From Flavisolibacter nicotianae (GTDB lineage Bacteria; Bacteroidota; Bacteroidia; Chitinophagales; Chitinophagaceae), in the NCBI RefSeq assembly GCF_003628535.1, contig NZ_RBCI01000004.1, forward strand, positions 1 through 64,000: 64,000 nt of DNA, written 5' to 3'. Positions 9,077 through 17,474 of the stretch are shown piece after piece (the first letter of the stretch is position 1; each line of letters starts with the position of its first letter). A program made the position numbers and the translations under genes. Below the pieces are notes generated by a model. It had not been told where the DNA came from and made no database searches. It saw nothing but the letters and a program-made list of their open reading frames with translations.

Positions 9077-9245
9077 CAACATCAAGATCCAATTTTATGG
9101 CTGTACCAAAAGATCAAGGTTGACAGACCAAAAAATCCAATTCAAGCCACTTTGTGGTATCGGTTTATAACCTGAATTTTAAACTGGATGACGGACTAAG
9201 CCAAAAGTTAGACTCTGGTTTTCCATCGTCCTCGTTGCTATGTGT

Positions 9246-9470
9246 TTATTGGGTGTACGTGAGCAGTTCGGAAAGCTCCTGAGATAAGAAATGCCTTACA
9301 GCGATAAAAAGAGGTCTTGCCTCTACATCAGCCAATTGGTCAACAAGCTGTTGACGGAATACCTGATGGTGATCAACGTTGGCGGCACGGAGCGTTCGGA
9401 CTACCGAGGTTGCATACACGGTGATGATCTCACCCTGAAAGGGTGGTGGATAAGAAGATAGCACCTTCAA
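9246..9470 (-). CDS. Unknown small protein, third gene of a minus-strand unit
   Basis: A possible 74-residue protein from a TTG at 9470 that overlaps the TGA of the preceding gene (TTGA overlap). No recognisable domain; predicted mostly helical in its second half (RQQLVDQLADVEARP). It is listed because it continues the run of the two upstream genes without a gap, but the non-ATG start keeps confidence low. Confidence 0.35.
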   Translation of the reverse strand: MKVLSSYPPPFQGEIITVYATSVVRTLRAANVDHHQVFRQQLVDQLADVEARPLFIAVRHFLSQELSELLTYTQ

Positions 9471-9925
9471 CCAGCAACCTGTGTTTTTAGACAGGGGATC
9501 AGCATAGCGAAACTTTCCAGCGCAATTTTATCCGCAGCATCGGTGACTACCACAATGGAGAATAAGCCTGTGAAGCTGGTTGAAACTGACTCCAAATCGG
9601 TGCCCAGGGCGCTGCATAGCGACCGACGGTAATCCACGGTATAACGCAGTATTTTCTGAGTGTCAGAGCGGTGGTATTTGCCATGGCCAAAACGCACGGC
9701 CAGCTTAGGTTCCTCAATAAAGAAACTGTGGTCTTGCTGGGTGCGGAGGGTCGCTTCAGCTACTTGAAATTCATTTTCCACAAATCGAATCTCCTGGACC
9801 GCTGACCAGAAATCCAGCACTGCAAATGTCCACCTGGGATGGGAAGGCTCACAGGCAGCGAGGATTGGTTTGCTGGAGTTACCAATACCTAGAACCAATC
9901 CATTCCCCTTTACATTCTTCATCAT
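9467..9925 (-). CDS. Unknown protein of 152 residues
   Basis: Begins MMKNVKGNGLVLGIGNS and is mixed alpha/beta: strands such as WTFAVLDFWSAVQEIRF and a C-terminal SIVVVTDAADKIALESF segment. No motif or family recognised. It starts 3 nt after the 96-residue gene upstream, so the two are almost certainly one transcript. Codon use looks like ordinary coding DNA of the island. Confidence 0.6.
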   Translation of the reverse strand: MMKNVKGNGLVLGIGNSSKPILAACEPSHPRWTFAVLDFWSAVQEIRFVENEFQVAEATLRTQQDHSFFIEEPKLAVRFGHGKYHRSDTQKILRYTVDYRRSLCSALGTDLESVSTSFTGLFSIVVVTDAADKIALESFAMLIPCLKTQVAG

Positions 9926-9928
9926 AGA

Positions 9929-10219
9929 TTACTCCTGAGTGGGGTTAGCACCTGTCAGTCCTGTTGGCCCTCGATTTTCAGCCTTTCTCTGATAAATCGA
10001 TTGGCGGACAGCCCATGCAGCAAAACGGTCATATTGTCCTGCGGACAGCAAATCTCTCAACTGTTTTGCTTTTTCAACGCCTACCTGGTAGAGTAGCGCC
10101 ATCTCTTCCTGGTTATCGGCGAACAACCTAGCCAGGCTTTCCACAAACCCATATTCCGCTGGCACGTCGTCCAGGTCAATAGGCTTGCCGCTCTGACCAG
10201 TGATCTTTAGTTGCCGCAT
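9929..10219 (-). CDS. Unknown protein of 96 residues
   Basis: First gene of the 10219-9246 minus-strand unit. It has a short N-terminal beta segment (MRQLKITGQSGKPIDLDDVP) followed by helices (FVESLARLFADNQEEMALLYQVG and QLRDLLSAGQYDRFAAWAVRQ). No known family recognised. Downstream of the UDG-like gene at 10296-11021 on the same strand, with a 76-nt gap, so possibly in the same operon. Confidence 0.6.
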   Translation of the reverse strand: MRQLKITGQSGKPIDLDDVPAEYGFVESLARLFADNQEEMALLYQVGVEKAKQLRDLLSAGQYDRFAAWAVRQSIYQRKAENRGPTGLTGANPTQE

Positions 10220-10295
10220 AACAGGCGCGGTCTGTTTTGAGATGATACCATAGAATGTGATGTATCGTTGAAATCTATGTTCCGAAACCCCGATG

Positions 10296-11021
10296 TCAGG
10301 CGTGAGTGTTTGACTTCAGATAGAAATCCTGGTACTGTTTTGCCCTGTTGACAATCCAGTTCACATAGGTTTCCCTGGAAATGTCCAGCTGTGCGGGGTG
10401 CTTCAGATTCAAATATAATACGCCGTCCTTTTGGCAATGGCCTTTTTCCAGTTCATGTTCCCCTGTGAGACCCAGGTCGTTTTTAAGAAGCTCCAAAGTG
10501 CTGCCAAAAATGACAATGTGCGGACGGTACGTCTTGATCTGGCGGACCACCAGCGCCCGTTCTTCCGCAGGGACCTGCTTTTGCAAATCGGCCATGTTGG
10601 TCTGCGGTTTCCCTGGTAATTTCTGGAAGTTGATGAAAGCGATCTTTTTCAGTGAAAGCCACACAGCTGGATCACGGTTGATCTGGGGCATTTCAGCATA
10701 TTGCTTAAAGCCGTTGAGCAGTCCGTAGCTGGCATAGGTGATCGGATACCAGGTTTGCCATGCGCCGCGATCTTTGCCTTCTGCTCTTCGGGTGTTGAGA
10801 TCTTGCACCATGTTCCAGCCGCCACCCCCGCCTTTTTTGTCGCAGTACGGCTCTTTAAGAACCCAGAGCACCCGTAGTGGTGAATGGTAGTATTCATCAA
10901 TGTTCACGATACCGTCTTCGATCAGCTGGCGGTTTGGAGTTTGTCGTTTCTTCAGCTCTGTCCGAATGTCTTGTTGAAGTGCCGCAACTTCTGTGCGGAA
11001 TTGTTCAAAGGAAATGTTCAT
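10296..11021 (-). CDS. Possible uracil-DNA-glycosylase-superfamily protein
   Basis: A 241-residue protein from ATG at 11021. It has VLWVLKEPYCDKKGGGGGW, then HIVIFGSTLELLKND and, near the end, LNLKHPAQ. A strand ending in a small motif near the front, an IVIFGST strand and a His-Pro motif late in the sequence is the layout of uracil-DNA-glycosylase-fold proteins (GQDPY-like and HPS-like positions). The glycine-rich loop (GGGGG) is unusual. Enzymatic activity cannot be inferred. Two strong palindromes lie upstream of the start and may be its operators. Confidence 0.5.
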   Translation of the reverse strand: MNISFEQFRTEVAALQQDIRTELKKRQTPNRQLIEDGIVNIDEYYHSPLRVLWVLKEPYCDKKGGGGGWNMVQDLNTRRAEGKDRGAWQTWYPITYASYGLLNGFKQYAEMPQINRDPAVWLSLKKIAFINFQKLPGKPQTNMADLQKQVPAEERALVVRQIKTYRPHIVIFGSTLELLKNDLGLTGEHELEKGHCQKDGVLYLNLKHPAQLDISRETYVNWIVNRAKQYQDFYLKSNTHA

Positions 11022-11084
11022 GGTGTGCGGATTTTGACCACAAAATAGAAATGATCTGCAAGAAGACAAATCCGAAGTCTGTTG

Positions 11085-11109
11085 ATTGTCGTATCGCCAA
11101 TACGACAAT
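11085..11109. promoter_or_regulatory. Perfect 10-bp palindrome, spacer 5 nt
   Basis: ATTGTCGTAT and ATACGACAAT flank CGCCA. This is 64 bp upstream of the minus-strand UDG-like gene. Size and spacing suit a dimeric HTH (XRE-type) repressor site. No cognate regulator gene lies next to it. Confidence 0.55.
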
Positions 11110-11139
11110 TTGTAAGGCCGACATTACACCTGGGTGTTC

Positions 11140-11166
11140 ATTTGTGCAACCATTAGTTGCACAAAT
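11140..11166. promoter_or_regulatory. Perfect 11-bp palindrome, spacer 5 nt
   Basis: ATTTGTGCAAC and GTTGCACAAAT flank CATTA. It is 30 bp from the neighbouring palindrome at 11085-11109, with the same arm-spacer layout and the shared half-site start TTGT. The two may bind related factors or one factor twice. Confidence 0.55.
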
Positions 11167-11185
11167 AGACTCAAAACCTTTTTGA

Positions 11186-11432
11186 TGGTAGGGAGAATTT
11201 GCTCTTGTACGATAGCTTGAAACGATCTACCTTTTGGTAGCTGCTACCAGCGGCTGGGCTTACCCTTATGGTCAGTGGAGCTAAATGAATGAGCGGTTGC
11301 GAGGAACCATTTTTTTTCGTAGCACCTGCCCTTGTAGTTATCTGCCATTGACTTGGGGAACGGAATAGGTAAGACCTTACATTTATTCGTAAGCATGGCG
11401 GGTCATTGCAAAAGGGTAAGCCATTTCTCCGT
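11186..11432 (+). ncRNA. Candidate IS110 bridge RNA region
   Basis: IS110-group elements encode a bridge RNA in the non-coding end upstream of the transposase. This 247-bp region has no ORF and contains short inverted pairs such as GGTAGC/GCTACC near 11234. That is compatible with a structured RNA, but no covariance check was possible and loop guides were not resolved. Confidence 0.3.
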
Positions 11433-12419
11433 ATGGACTACAAATACTATATCGGAGTTGACGTATCCAAGTATACTTTGGATTTTACTGTACTGCATGA
11501 AGGTCGCTATCTGATGCACGAAAAGGTGACCAACAGTCAGAAAGACATTCAGACGTGGTTGAAAAAAATGATGGTCACCTACAAAGCTGGTGGCAAGAAG
11601 ACCCTGTTTTGCGTGGAAAACTCTGGGCTTTATACAGCGCTTCTTCAACGTGAGTTGGTGAGAAGAAAGGTGCCACTGTGGATGGAGGCCCCCCTGCAAA
11701 TTAAGCTGTCCATGGGACTGCAACGGGGAAAAAACGACAAGATCGACTCACGTCGAATTGCCCATCATGCCTATACCAACCGTCAAAAGGCTATACTCTG
11801 GCAACAACCCAGAGAAGTCATTGAATACCTGAAGAAGCTGCGCTCTGTGCGGGAGCGGCTCATTATGGCCCAAAACACCCTGAAACAGGAGCTACGGGAG
11901 ATGAAAGGTTTTGTCAAACGCACCATCAATGATAACCTCTCTTCGCATTGTGATCGCAGCATAACGGCCCTGAAAGAAGATCTGAAACTGGTGAACCAAA
12001 CCATATCATCCACCATCGCAGAAGATGATAGGTTGGACCAACTTTTCGGCTGGCTCACATCAGTCGATGGGATTGGCACTGTGCTAGCGACAGAGATGAT
12101 TATCGCCACCAATGAGTTCAAAAGTTTCACTTCTCCCAAAAAATTCGCCTGTCACTGCGGAGTGGCTCCCTTCCGCTACACGTCTGGGGTAAGCCTCCAG
12201 GGGAAAGCAAAGGTGTCAAAACAGGCCAATCAAAGGATGAAACGCCTGCTGCATATCGCGGCTATTGCGATTATTCAGCGCGAGGGCGATTGTAGGGCGT
12301 ATTACCAGCGCAGGATAAAGCAAGGGTTAAGCAAAATGAGTGTTTTGAATGCCGTAAGAAATAAGATCATCCACAGGGCCTTTGCCTGTGTTCGAGATCA
12401 GCGGCCGTATGTAAAATAG
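11433..12419 (+). CDS. IS110-family transposase
   Basis: A 328-residue DEDD recombinase. The RuvC-like N-terminal domain shows the acidic residues in IGVDVSK, FCVENSG and GKNDKIDSRR. A coiled middle is followed by the transposase_20 domain with VDGIGTVLATEMI, CHCGVAPFRYTSG and SKQANQRMKRLL, including the conserved serine of the second active site. ATG at 11433 is preferred over 11406 because the family starts just before the first strand. Appears intact. Confidence 0.93.
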   Translation: MDYKYYIGVDVSKYTLDFTVLHEGRYLMHEKVTNSQKDIQTWLKKMMVTYKAGGKKTLFCVENSGLYTALLQRELVRRKVPLWMEAPLQIKLSMGLQRGKNDKIDSRRIAHHAYTNRQKAILWQQPREVIEYLKKLRSVRERLIMAQNTLKQELREMKGFVKRTINDNLSSHCDRSITALKEDLKLVNQTISSTIAEDDRLDQLFGWLTSVDGIGTVLATEMIIATNEFKSFTSPKKFACHCGVAPFRYTSGVSLQGKAKVSKQANQRMKRLLHIAAIAIIQREGDCRAYYQRRIKQGLSKMSVLNAVRNKIIHRAFACVRDQRPYVK

Positions 12420-12760
12420 GACAGCATCGTGAGTGTTATTGATTTAGCCTGTCCTGTATTCCACAGGTATTTTACGGAGAAAGTAAACTCTTCACACTCA
12501 AATTCTGTTGATACTAAACTTTGATTCAACATCAGTAACACTCCAGAAGTACAGTGATCTGTTTCGTGTACGATGCTCCTATTATGAGAGTATACCTGAA
12601 AAGGGGTTACTGTTGTGTGGAAGTATCAAAATTGACAGGACTGAACATCAACGCGGTCACGAAGGTGAAAAAAGCAGGTATGGCACAAATTACGCATACT
12701 ATGTAAGATTAATTTTCCTCCGTTTTCGGTATCTTTTCCGCTGCACAATGAACCTTCTTA
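12420..12760. other. Gene-free stretch between IS110 and the AbiH gene
   Basis: Holds the right end of the IS110 element and the AbiH promoter region. A 111-codon frame at 12508-12843 runs into the AbiH gene in another frame and has no protein-like features. Nothing else seen. Confidence 0.4.
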
Positions 12761-13795
12761 ATGGCACATCACAGACTTGTATTAATCGGAAACGGCTTCG
12801 ATCTGGCTCATGGTCTCAGAACAAGCTACAAAGACTTCGTTAGCTCACATGTATGCTATTCGTTTGATACGTTTTCACGCGACGGGTACTATAGTGACCC
12901 TTTGATAAGTTTTGAGAAAAAAAGTCGTCCAGTGGAAGGGGAATTGCCTACACCTGATAACTTACATAAAGTCTTAGAGTTTTGCGAAGCAAATAGACTT
13001 GTTGAATACCCATCTAACTTTTACCAACGGTTGGTCAAACTGTGCGACAAAGGTTGGGTTGACATCGAGCGGCAGTATTACAAAATTTTCAAAGCATTGT
13101 TCAAAAACCCCAATTTACAAGATAAGGATAAGGCAATTGGTAAACTCAATGCCGATTTCGACCAAATCATTAGCCTGTTGACAACCTACATAACAAGAAT
13201 CAATTCGACACTCCAGCATTCCATGCGTCTTCCGATAGAGGATAGCAGGATGTCGTTTTTCAGAGGCGTCCGCAAGGAAGAAGATGGGCCAGTGACATTT
13301 TTGAACTTTAACTACACCGATACTCTTTACGTGCATGGTTATGCAAATCCAGATGAAGTCATTCACATACATGGACGAGCAGCAGATGTAACGAACAATC
13401 CGATCATCTTTGGGTACGGCGACGAAACAGACCCAACTTACCAACAAATAGAGGATGCGGGTGACAACGCCTACTTAGAGCACATCAAATCGTTCGGATA
13501 CTTTAAAACTCACAATTACCAAAACCTGCATCGGTTGATTAATGCTGAGGAATACAAGGTGTATGTTGTCGGCCACTCCTGTGGGTTATCGGACAGGGTT
13601 TTACTCAGCGAGATTTTCGAACATGACAATTGCCGTGGCATTGAAATATTCTTCCATCGCCGTGTGGATGGCTCCGATAACTACAAAGAAATTACCCAGG
13701 AAATATCACGACACTTTCGCCCACAGAATAAACGAAAAATGCGTCCCTTAATATCGCCTTATCAAGAAGGGAATGTCATACCGCAAAACCGATAA
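12761..13795 (+). CDS. abiH: AbiH-family abortive infection protein
   Basis: A 344-residue protein beginning with the AbiH signature: LVLIGNGFDLAHGLRTSYKDF. Later conserved parts are FLNFNYTDTLY, IHIHGRA, IIFGYGDE and YVVGHSCGLSD. AbiH proteins block phage growth by a poorly understood mechanism, and their fold shares features with SIR2-like domains (NYT-type and HG motifs). Low GC compared with its neighbours. It stands alone next to an IS110 element, which may have brought it in or moved it. Confidence 0.88.
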   Translation: MAHHRLVLIGNGFDLAHGLRTSYKDFVSSHVCYSFDTFSRDGYYSDPLISFEKKSRPVEGELPTPDNLHKVLEFCEANRLVEYPSNFYQRLVKLCDKGWVDIERQYYKIFKALFKNPNLQDKDKAIGKLNADFDQIISLLTTYITRINSTLQHSMRLPIEDSRMSFFRGVRKEEDGPVTFLNFNYTDTLYVHGYANPDEVIHIHGRAADVTNNPIIFGYGDETDPTYQQIEDAGDNAYLEHIKSFGYFKTHNYQNLHRLINAEEYKVYVVGHSCGLSDRVLLSEIFEHDNCRGIEIFFHRRVDGSDNYKEITQEISRHFRPQNKRKMRPLISPYQEGNVIPQNR

Positions 13796-13820
13796 CACAA
13801 TTTCTTGGGTGGCTATAATG

Positions 13821-14855
13821 TTACTTGTTTTCTCCTGATAAACGGCTGTCAAGAATACCGAGCAAAATGTCAACAGCATCCTGGTGCACGAAGGTGTACG
13901 TGGCGGGTGGTTCAACCAGGTAGCTAACCTTCAGCTTTGCCCCTTCACGGAGGATCGCAAACGGAAAAACAGCTTCTTCAAACTTCACGGTAGTGTAAAG
14001 CGCAGAAATCATTTCGTAGCTCTGTGTGAGCTTGTTGGTGCTCAGCCAAGCCTTGATCTGGTCTTCCCAGATGCAGTTCCAGTAAATACGGGTTGCAACC
14101 TGCTTCGTATCGGCATTGAAATCGCTATCCATCATCCATTTCAGGTAATCACGTTCGGTACAAGCTTCCTTGCCGTAATGTTTGCCAAAGTTGAAAACGA
14201 TTCGGCCTGCGTCATCCCGTATGAATCGCCCGCTGAAGTCCACCAGGTTCCCAATACCAACGTAATCGTGCAAGAAGCTGGTGTTTGGTTTGAGGTCATC
14301 GTACATCAACAATTGCCGCTTCAAAATGTCAATGGTTGCCAGCACGTCCGCTTTGGCAGAGTGAGCGCCGTCGTGCTCCCGCTGGCAGTAAAATTTAACG
14401 GCAGCCGACAGGTCCCTCTTCTCCTTGTGGTGATAAATGGCCATTGCATCAACGAGCTTTACTTCGCTGTACTTAATGGGGTGCTTCTTGAAACGGAGAA
14501 ACTCCTGCATGAGCACAGGGACGTCGAACTTCTTGATGTTGTAACCACCCAAGTCGCAGCCAGTAAACAACTGAGCCAATTCATCAACCTTTTCTTCGAA
14601 GGTGGGTTTGTCCACCACCATTTCATCCGTGATCCCGTGAACGGCGCTGGCCGCAACGGGAATAGAGATCGTCGGGTTCAACAGGAGGTGAACTTCCTGC
14701 TGGGTGCCATCGGGGTTGACACGAACGGCGCAAAGCTCCACGATCCGATCATTCACGGTATCCACGCCCGTCGTCTCCAGGTCAAAAAAAACAATAGGTT
14801 TGCTTAGCTCCAGAAACGAAAGCTCTGGCTTTTGGATGTAAAAGGTTGGCTCCAT
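13821..14855 (-). CDS. DnaQ-like 3'-5' exonuclease with C-terminal extension
   Basis: A 344-residue protein. The exonuclease domain (residues 20-190) has the DEDDh residues: FFDLETTG (D25, E27), HGITDEM, YNIKKFD and HSAKADV. This is the DNA polymerase III epsilon-type family. The roughly 150 residues after it, with IVFNFGKHYGKEA and YLKWMMDSDF, match a domain often attached to such exonucleases on mobile elements. Likely a repair or defence nuclease rather than the replicative proofreader, judging by its island location. Convergent with the AbiH gene. Confidence 0.85.
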   Translation of the reverse strand: MEPTFYIQKPELSFLELSKPIVFFDLETTGVDTVNDRIVELCAVRVNPDGTQQEVHLLLNPTISIPVAASAVHGITDEMVVDKPTFEEKVDELAQLFTGCDLGGYNIKKFDVPVLMQEFLRFKKHPIKYSEVKLVDAMAIYHHKEKRDLSAAVKFYCQREHDGAHSAKADVLATIDILKRQLLMYDDLKPNTSFLHDYVGIGNLVDFSGRFIRDDAGRIVFNFGKHYGKEACTERDYLKWMMDSDFNADTKQVATRIYWNCIWEDQIKAWLSTNKLTQSYEMISALYTTVKFEEAVFPFAILREGAKLKVSYLVEPPATYTFVHQDAVDILLGILDSRLSGENK

Positions 14856-15096
14856 CGAGTATAAGTAGTTGTTTCAGTTCTTTTGGTTGGTCTCCAAAAT
14901 ATAGAAACTTTTTACAAAAACTGAACTTTTTTTATGCTCATTTTCGAAGTGTCTGCCAATGCAGAAATAAGTTGGTTTGTATTAATACAATTCAAGAATA
15001 ATCCGACCACATCTCCGCCGCTGGCAAACGGGTCTGAAACCTTGTAACTATGCGGCCACTGTAGCAGTTTTGATCCTAAAGAAAAAAACAGCACAC

Positions 15097-15711
15097 ATGA
15101 AAGTAAAATACATTCGGTGGTCCAGCCTGGGTCAGTCAGGATCTCGGCAAACTTTAGATAGCGATAAATATGATCTGGTGATCCAGGAACAGTGTTCGGG
15201 AACCATCGCTTTCGCTAAACGTCCCAAAGCGGGTGAACTACTGAAGATGATCCTGGCGGGTAAGGTGACCGACCTCACGGTGGAAGAGTTCTCGCGGCTG
15301 GGCAGAAATAGCTTTGATACGTTGTCTACCCTGAATGTCTGCCAGGAGAATAACGTAACGGTTCACATACTCGACATGAACATCTCCAGCAAAGTCCACG
15401 GGAAGCCGAACCCTGTGTTCAAAATGTTCTCCCATATCGTTTCAGTCATTGCAGAGCAACAACGAGAATCCCTACTTGATATTACCGCTATGGGCCGATT
15501 GGCGGCCAAACAGCGCGGTACCATATTCGGAAGAAAACCTGGTACCAACGAGCGCAAAGCCGACTTCCTGCAAAAAGAAAACAGTAGGAAGATCCTCAAA
15601 TACCTGAGCACGGGCGACTATTCCATACGGGAGATCGCAAAGCTCACGGACAGTTCAACGGCAACGGTGCAGAAGGTGAAACGCATTGCCACGGAAACGA
15701 AAGCTCTATGA
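15097..15711 (+). CDS. Serine recombinase (resolvase family)
   Basis: A 204-residue protein from ATG at 15097. The N-terminal resolvase domain has YIRWSSLGQ (catalytic Ser), EEFSRLGRNSFD (catalytic Arg pair) and QRESLLDI before the E-helix. GRKPGT links to a C-terminal helix-turn-helix (YSIREIAKLTDSSTATVQKV). Size and layout are those of small resolvases/invertases. It could resolve multimers of an excised island or invert a segment; no matching site repeats were identified nearby. Confidence 0.9.
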   Translation: MKVKYIRWSSLGQSGSRQTLDSDKYDLVIQEQCSGTIAFAKRPKAGELLKMILAGKVTDLTVEEFSRLGRNSFDTLSTLNVCQENNVTVHILDMNISSKVHGKPNPVFKMFSHIVSVIAEQQRESLLDITAMGRLAAKQRGTIFGRKPGTNERKADFLQKENSRKILKYLSTGDYSIREIAKLTDSSTATVQKVKRIATETKAL

Positions 15712-15735
15712 GGTAGTCTTGATATAAACAAACAA

Positions 15736-15778
15736 GGTAATGTTGCCGTTCGGCAATCAGGCAACTTTACCCTGTTTT
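15736..15778 (+). terminator. Terminator after the resolvase gene
   Basis: GGTAATGTTGCC pairs with GGCAACTTTACC at 15760-15771 (11 of 12 positions), followed by CTGTTTTATTT. Confidence 0.6.
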
Positions 15779-16054
15779 ATTTACAGAGTATTCTGCCTGG
15801 ACTATCCTTGCTGTGTGATGTATCAGGATTTTGAATTATAGAGATCTACGAAACCTTCGTTTTTTTTACAGCAGCTGATGCAGCAAACTAGCAAGCCTGA
15901 ACCCGAACACGGCGTCTAAAATCAGGAAGCTGGGAATGGTGATGTGCAGCTAACCAGGTGGTGGATGGCATTTTTCAGGCTTGCATGAATATGATGGGTC
16001 ATCTCGGACTTGTGTAAACGGTTCTATTCATGAATGAAACCAATGCCGTCGCAA
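15779..16054. other. Gene-free stretch
   Basis: No ORF with protein-like composition and no repeat seen. It separates the resolvase unit from a minus-strand hypothetical gene. Confidence 0.4.
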
Positions 16055-16405
16055 TTACTTCTTCACACCCAGTCGTTTTGCCAGGTCATCCAGCGCACCT
16101 TCGTTGATGGCTTGCAGGCGAAGGGTAAGTTTTTTTTGTTTACGGTCGTTGAGAAGAGGACGGTACTTTAATGCAACCCGCTCCCTGCCTTGGCCACATA
16201 GCTTTGCGTAAAAGGGTTGAATTTGGTTGATGAAAAAGGTTTGGGGATCGTCTTGACAAATGCACAGGATGTACAGCTGTTCCTTTTCCTGGCGTACCCA
16301 ACTGGCAAATTCCTGGATGGCTTGTTCCACGGGGACAAGATAATACCGACGCCTTTGAGGTGAAATACCTTGGTTTCGGTATTGCACTGAGCACCCCGCC
16401 ACCAA
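16055..16405 (-). CDS. Hypothetical protein, about 116 residues
   Basis: The frame has a plausible protein: YYLVPVEQAIQEFASWVRQ, a hydrophobic strand LYILCICQDD and a C-terminal helix NEGALDDLAKRLGVKK. The only start in frame is TTG at 16405, so the true start is uncertain. No family recognised. Confidence 0.4.
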   Translation of the reverse strand: MVAGCSVQYRNQGISPQRRRYYLVPVEQAIQEFASWVRQEKEQLYILCICQDDPQTFFINQIQPFYAKLCGQGRERVALKYRPLLNDRKQKKLTLRLQAINEGALDDLAKRLGVKK

Positions 16406-16458
16406 GCGGACTTTGAGGCCCTGAACATCAAATATTAGATTTTTTTTACCTTCACATC

Positions 16459-16683
16459 ATGGAAAATTTTAAATCGTTCATGGACGTATTCATGATTTTC
16501 TGGTATTGCATTTTGCTCTATTTTCTTGTGCCCCGCGCAGTCTGGGTGTGGTCCCAGCCGCAGAGGGTAAAGATGGTGCGGATCGGCGGCAAACCAAAAA
16601 GGTGGATCACCTTTGGTTTGTTCGCCGCGGGTACGCTGATCATGTTGATAGCCTTGGGGCTGAGGGTGAAAAAAGTTTGGTAA
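16459..16683 (+). CDS. Small membrane protein with two transmembrane segments (copy 1)
   Basis: A 74-residue protein with hydrophobic segments at about residues 11-28 and 51-68. It shares a WVW-xxP...KRW-T...LRVKK pattern with the protein at 17471-17722, and both end in a basic RVK tail. The two are probably ancient paralogues. Function unknown. Confidence 0.5.
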   Translation: MENFKSFMDVFMIFWYCILLYFLVPRAVWVWSQPQRVKMVRIGGKPKRWITFGLFAAGTLIMLIALGLRVKKVW

Positions 16684-16819
16684 CTTCATCCGTGTTGGGA
16701 CATGAAAGTGCAGCCCAAAGAACAGCCCCTTAAAATACGCGGCTCATTTGCTGACGTTATCGGGGTAGCAATGAGAAAGAAACCGCAGGAAAAGAAAGAA
16801 GAACAAAAACAGAAATAAA

Positions 16820-17038
16820 ATGGAGAAACACAACGTAGCTGTATGGAGCAGCGATACTACTGAAGGACTTGAAACGATGATCCGAGACTTTTTTAACGAC
16901 CCTTACACCAAAATCTTAAACGTTTCACATAGCACCTGTTGGGATCATGAGAAAAAATATGTGGTATTTTCGGTTGCTGTCGCGTACTCGTACGTTGACA
17001 ATCCAGATGAGCAAGGGCCACCTGAAGGAAATATTTAA
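16820..17038 (+). CDS. Small soluble protein resembling the Cse60-type pattern
   Basis: A 72-residue protein beginning MEKHNVAVWSSDTTEGLETM. The layout (short strand, an amphipathic helix ending in FF, the phrase KILNVSHSTCW, a strand VVFSVAVAYSY) resembles small Cse60-like proteins known from sporulators and mobile elements. This is a resemblance of pattern only. A terminator follows immediately. Confidence 0.5.
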   Translation: MEKHNVAVWSSDTTEGLETMIRDFFNDPYTKILNVSHSTCWDHEKKYVVFSVAVAYSYVDNPDEQGPPEGNI

Positions 17039-17043
17039 AAAAT

Positions 17044-17066
17044 GCGGCTATTGCCGCTTTTTTTTA
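17044..17066 (+). terminator. Rho-independent terminator
   Basis: GCGGC, loop TATT, GCCGC, then a run of eight Ts. It ends the transcript of the 72-residue gene. Confidence 0.75.
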
Positions 17067-17067
17067 A

Positions 17068-17214
17068 CCATCTAGCAAGGCAGCCGAGCGGACCGCAGAA
17101 CCAGGCTTCTTAATTGTTCTGTACCGCTACCGTGGCCTGTTTGTAGAGGTCAAGGTCAACCTGGCTACCAACCGTTATGTGTATATTTTGCCGACACAGG
17201 AGTGGTGGAATTAA
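17068..17214 (+). pseudogene. Start-less coding fragment
   Basis: An open frame of 48 codons without ATG, GTG or TTG near its beginning but with protein-like content (LYRYRGLFVEVKVN, RYVYILPTQEWWN). Its TAA overlaps the ATG of the next gene (TAATG), as in true operons. It looks like the tail of a gene whose front was removed, possibly when the terminator segment before it arrived. A rare start codon is the alternative. Confidence 0.35.
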
Positions 17215-17474
17215 TGGAGTTCACAATACGGGTCAAATTCAACGGCAAATTCTATCGGTACCCAGTCAAACTGGCCGAGAAGACGGAGCGGGAAGAAGTG
17301 TATCATGTGATAACCCGTGCCAAGACCTTGGAGCTACGCAATAACCGCCCGTTCTTTATCAACAGGGGCTTGAAACACAGACGGCCCACCTGGAAAATGG
17401 ATGAGGCGCTTCCGTACAAATCGTTCACCAATGACATCATAGAAGAAATCGAAAAAAATATCGGCATCCAGTGA
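17214..17474 (+). CDS. Hypothetical protein of 86 residues
   Basis: ATG at 17214 overlaps the stop of the upstream fragment. Basic, beta-rich start (MEFTIRVKFNGKFYRYPVKL), then a helical C-terminus NDIIEEIEKNIG. Its TGA overlaps the GTG start of the membrane-protein gene. No family recognised. Confidence 0.5.
   Translation: MEFTIRVKFNGKFYRYPVKLAEKTEREEVYHVITRAKTLELRNNRPFFINRGLKHRRPTWKMDEALPYKSFTNDIIEEIEKNIGIQ

Larger units (their letters stand above)
11186..12510 (+). mobile_element. IS110-family insertion sequence (ends approximate)
   Basis: A DEDD transposase gene with a roughly 250-bp structured non-coding stretch upstream and about 90 bp downstream that contains a hairpin (AGGACAG at 12419 pairing with CTGTCCT). 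IS110 elements lack clear inverted repeats, so the boundaries are estimates from where neighbouring features stop. Confidence 0.6.

Noticed and set aside
609-11297. Shared GGAGCTAAATGA in the dead transposase (about 616) and upstream of IS110 (about 11278)
   Set aside because: Only 12 bases match and the contexts differ; probably coincidence.
12508-12843. 111-codon ORF before the AbiH gene
   Set aside because: It overlaps the AbiH start in another frame and has no recognisable pattern.
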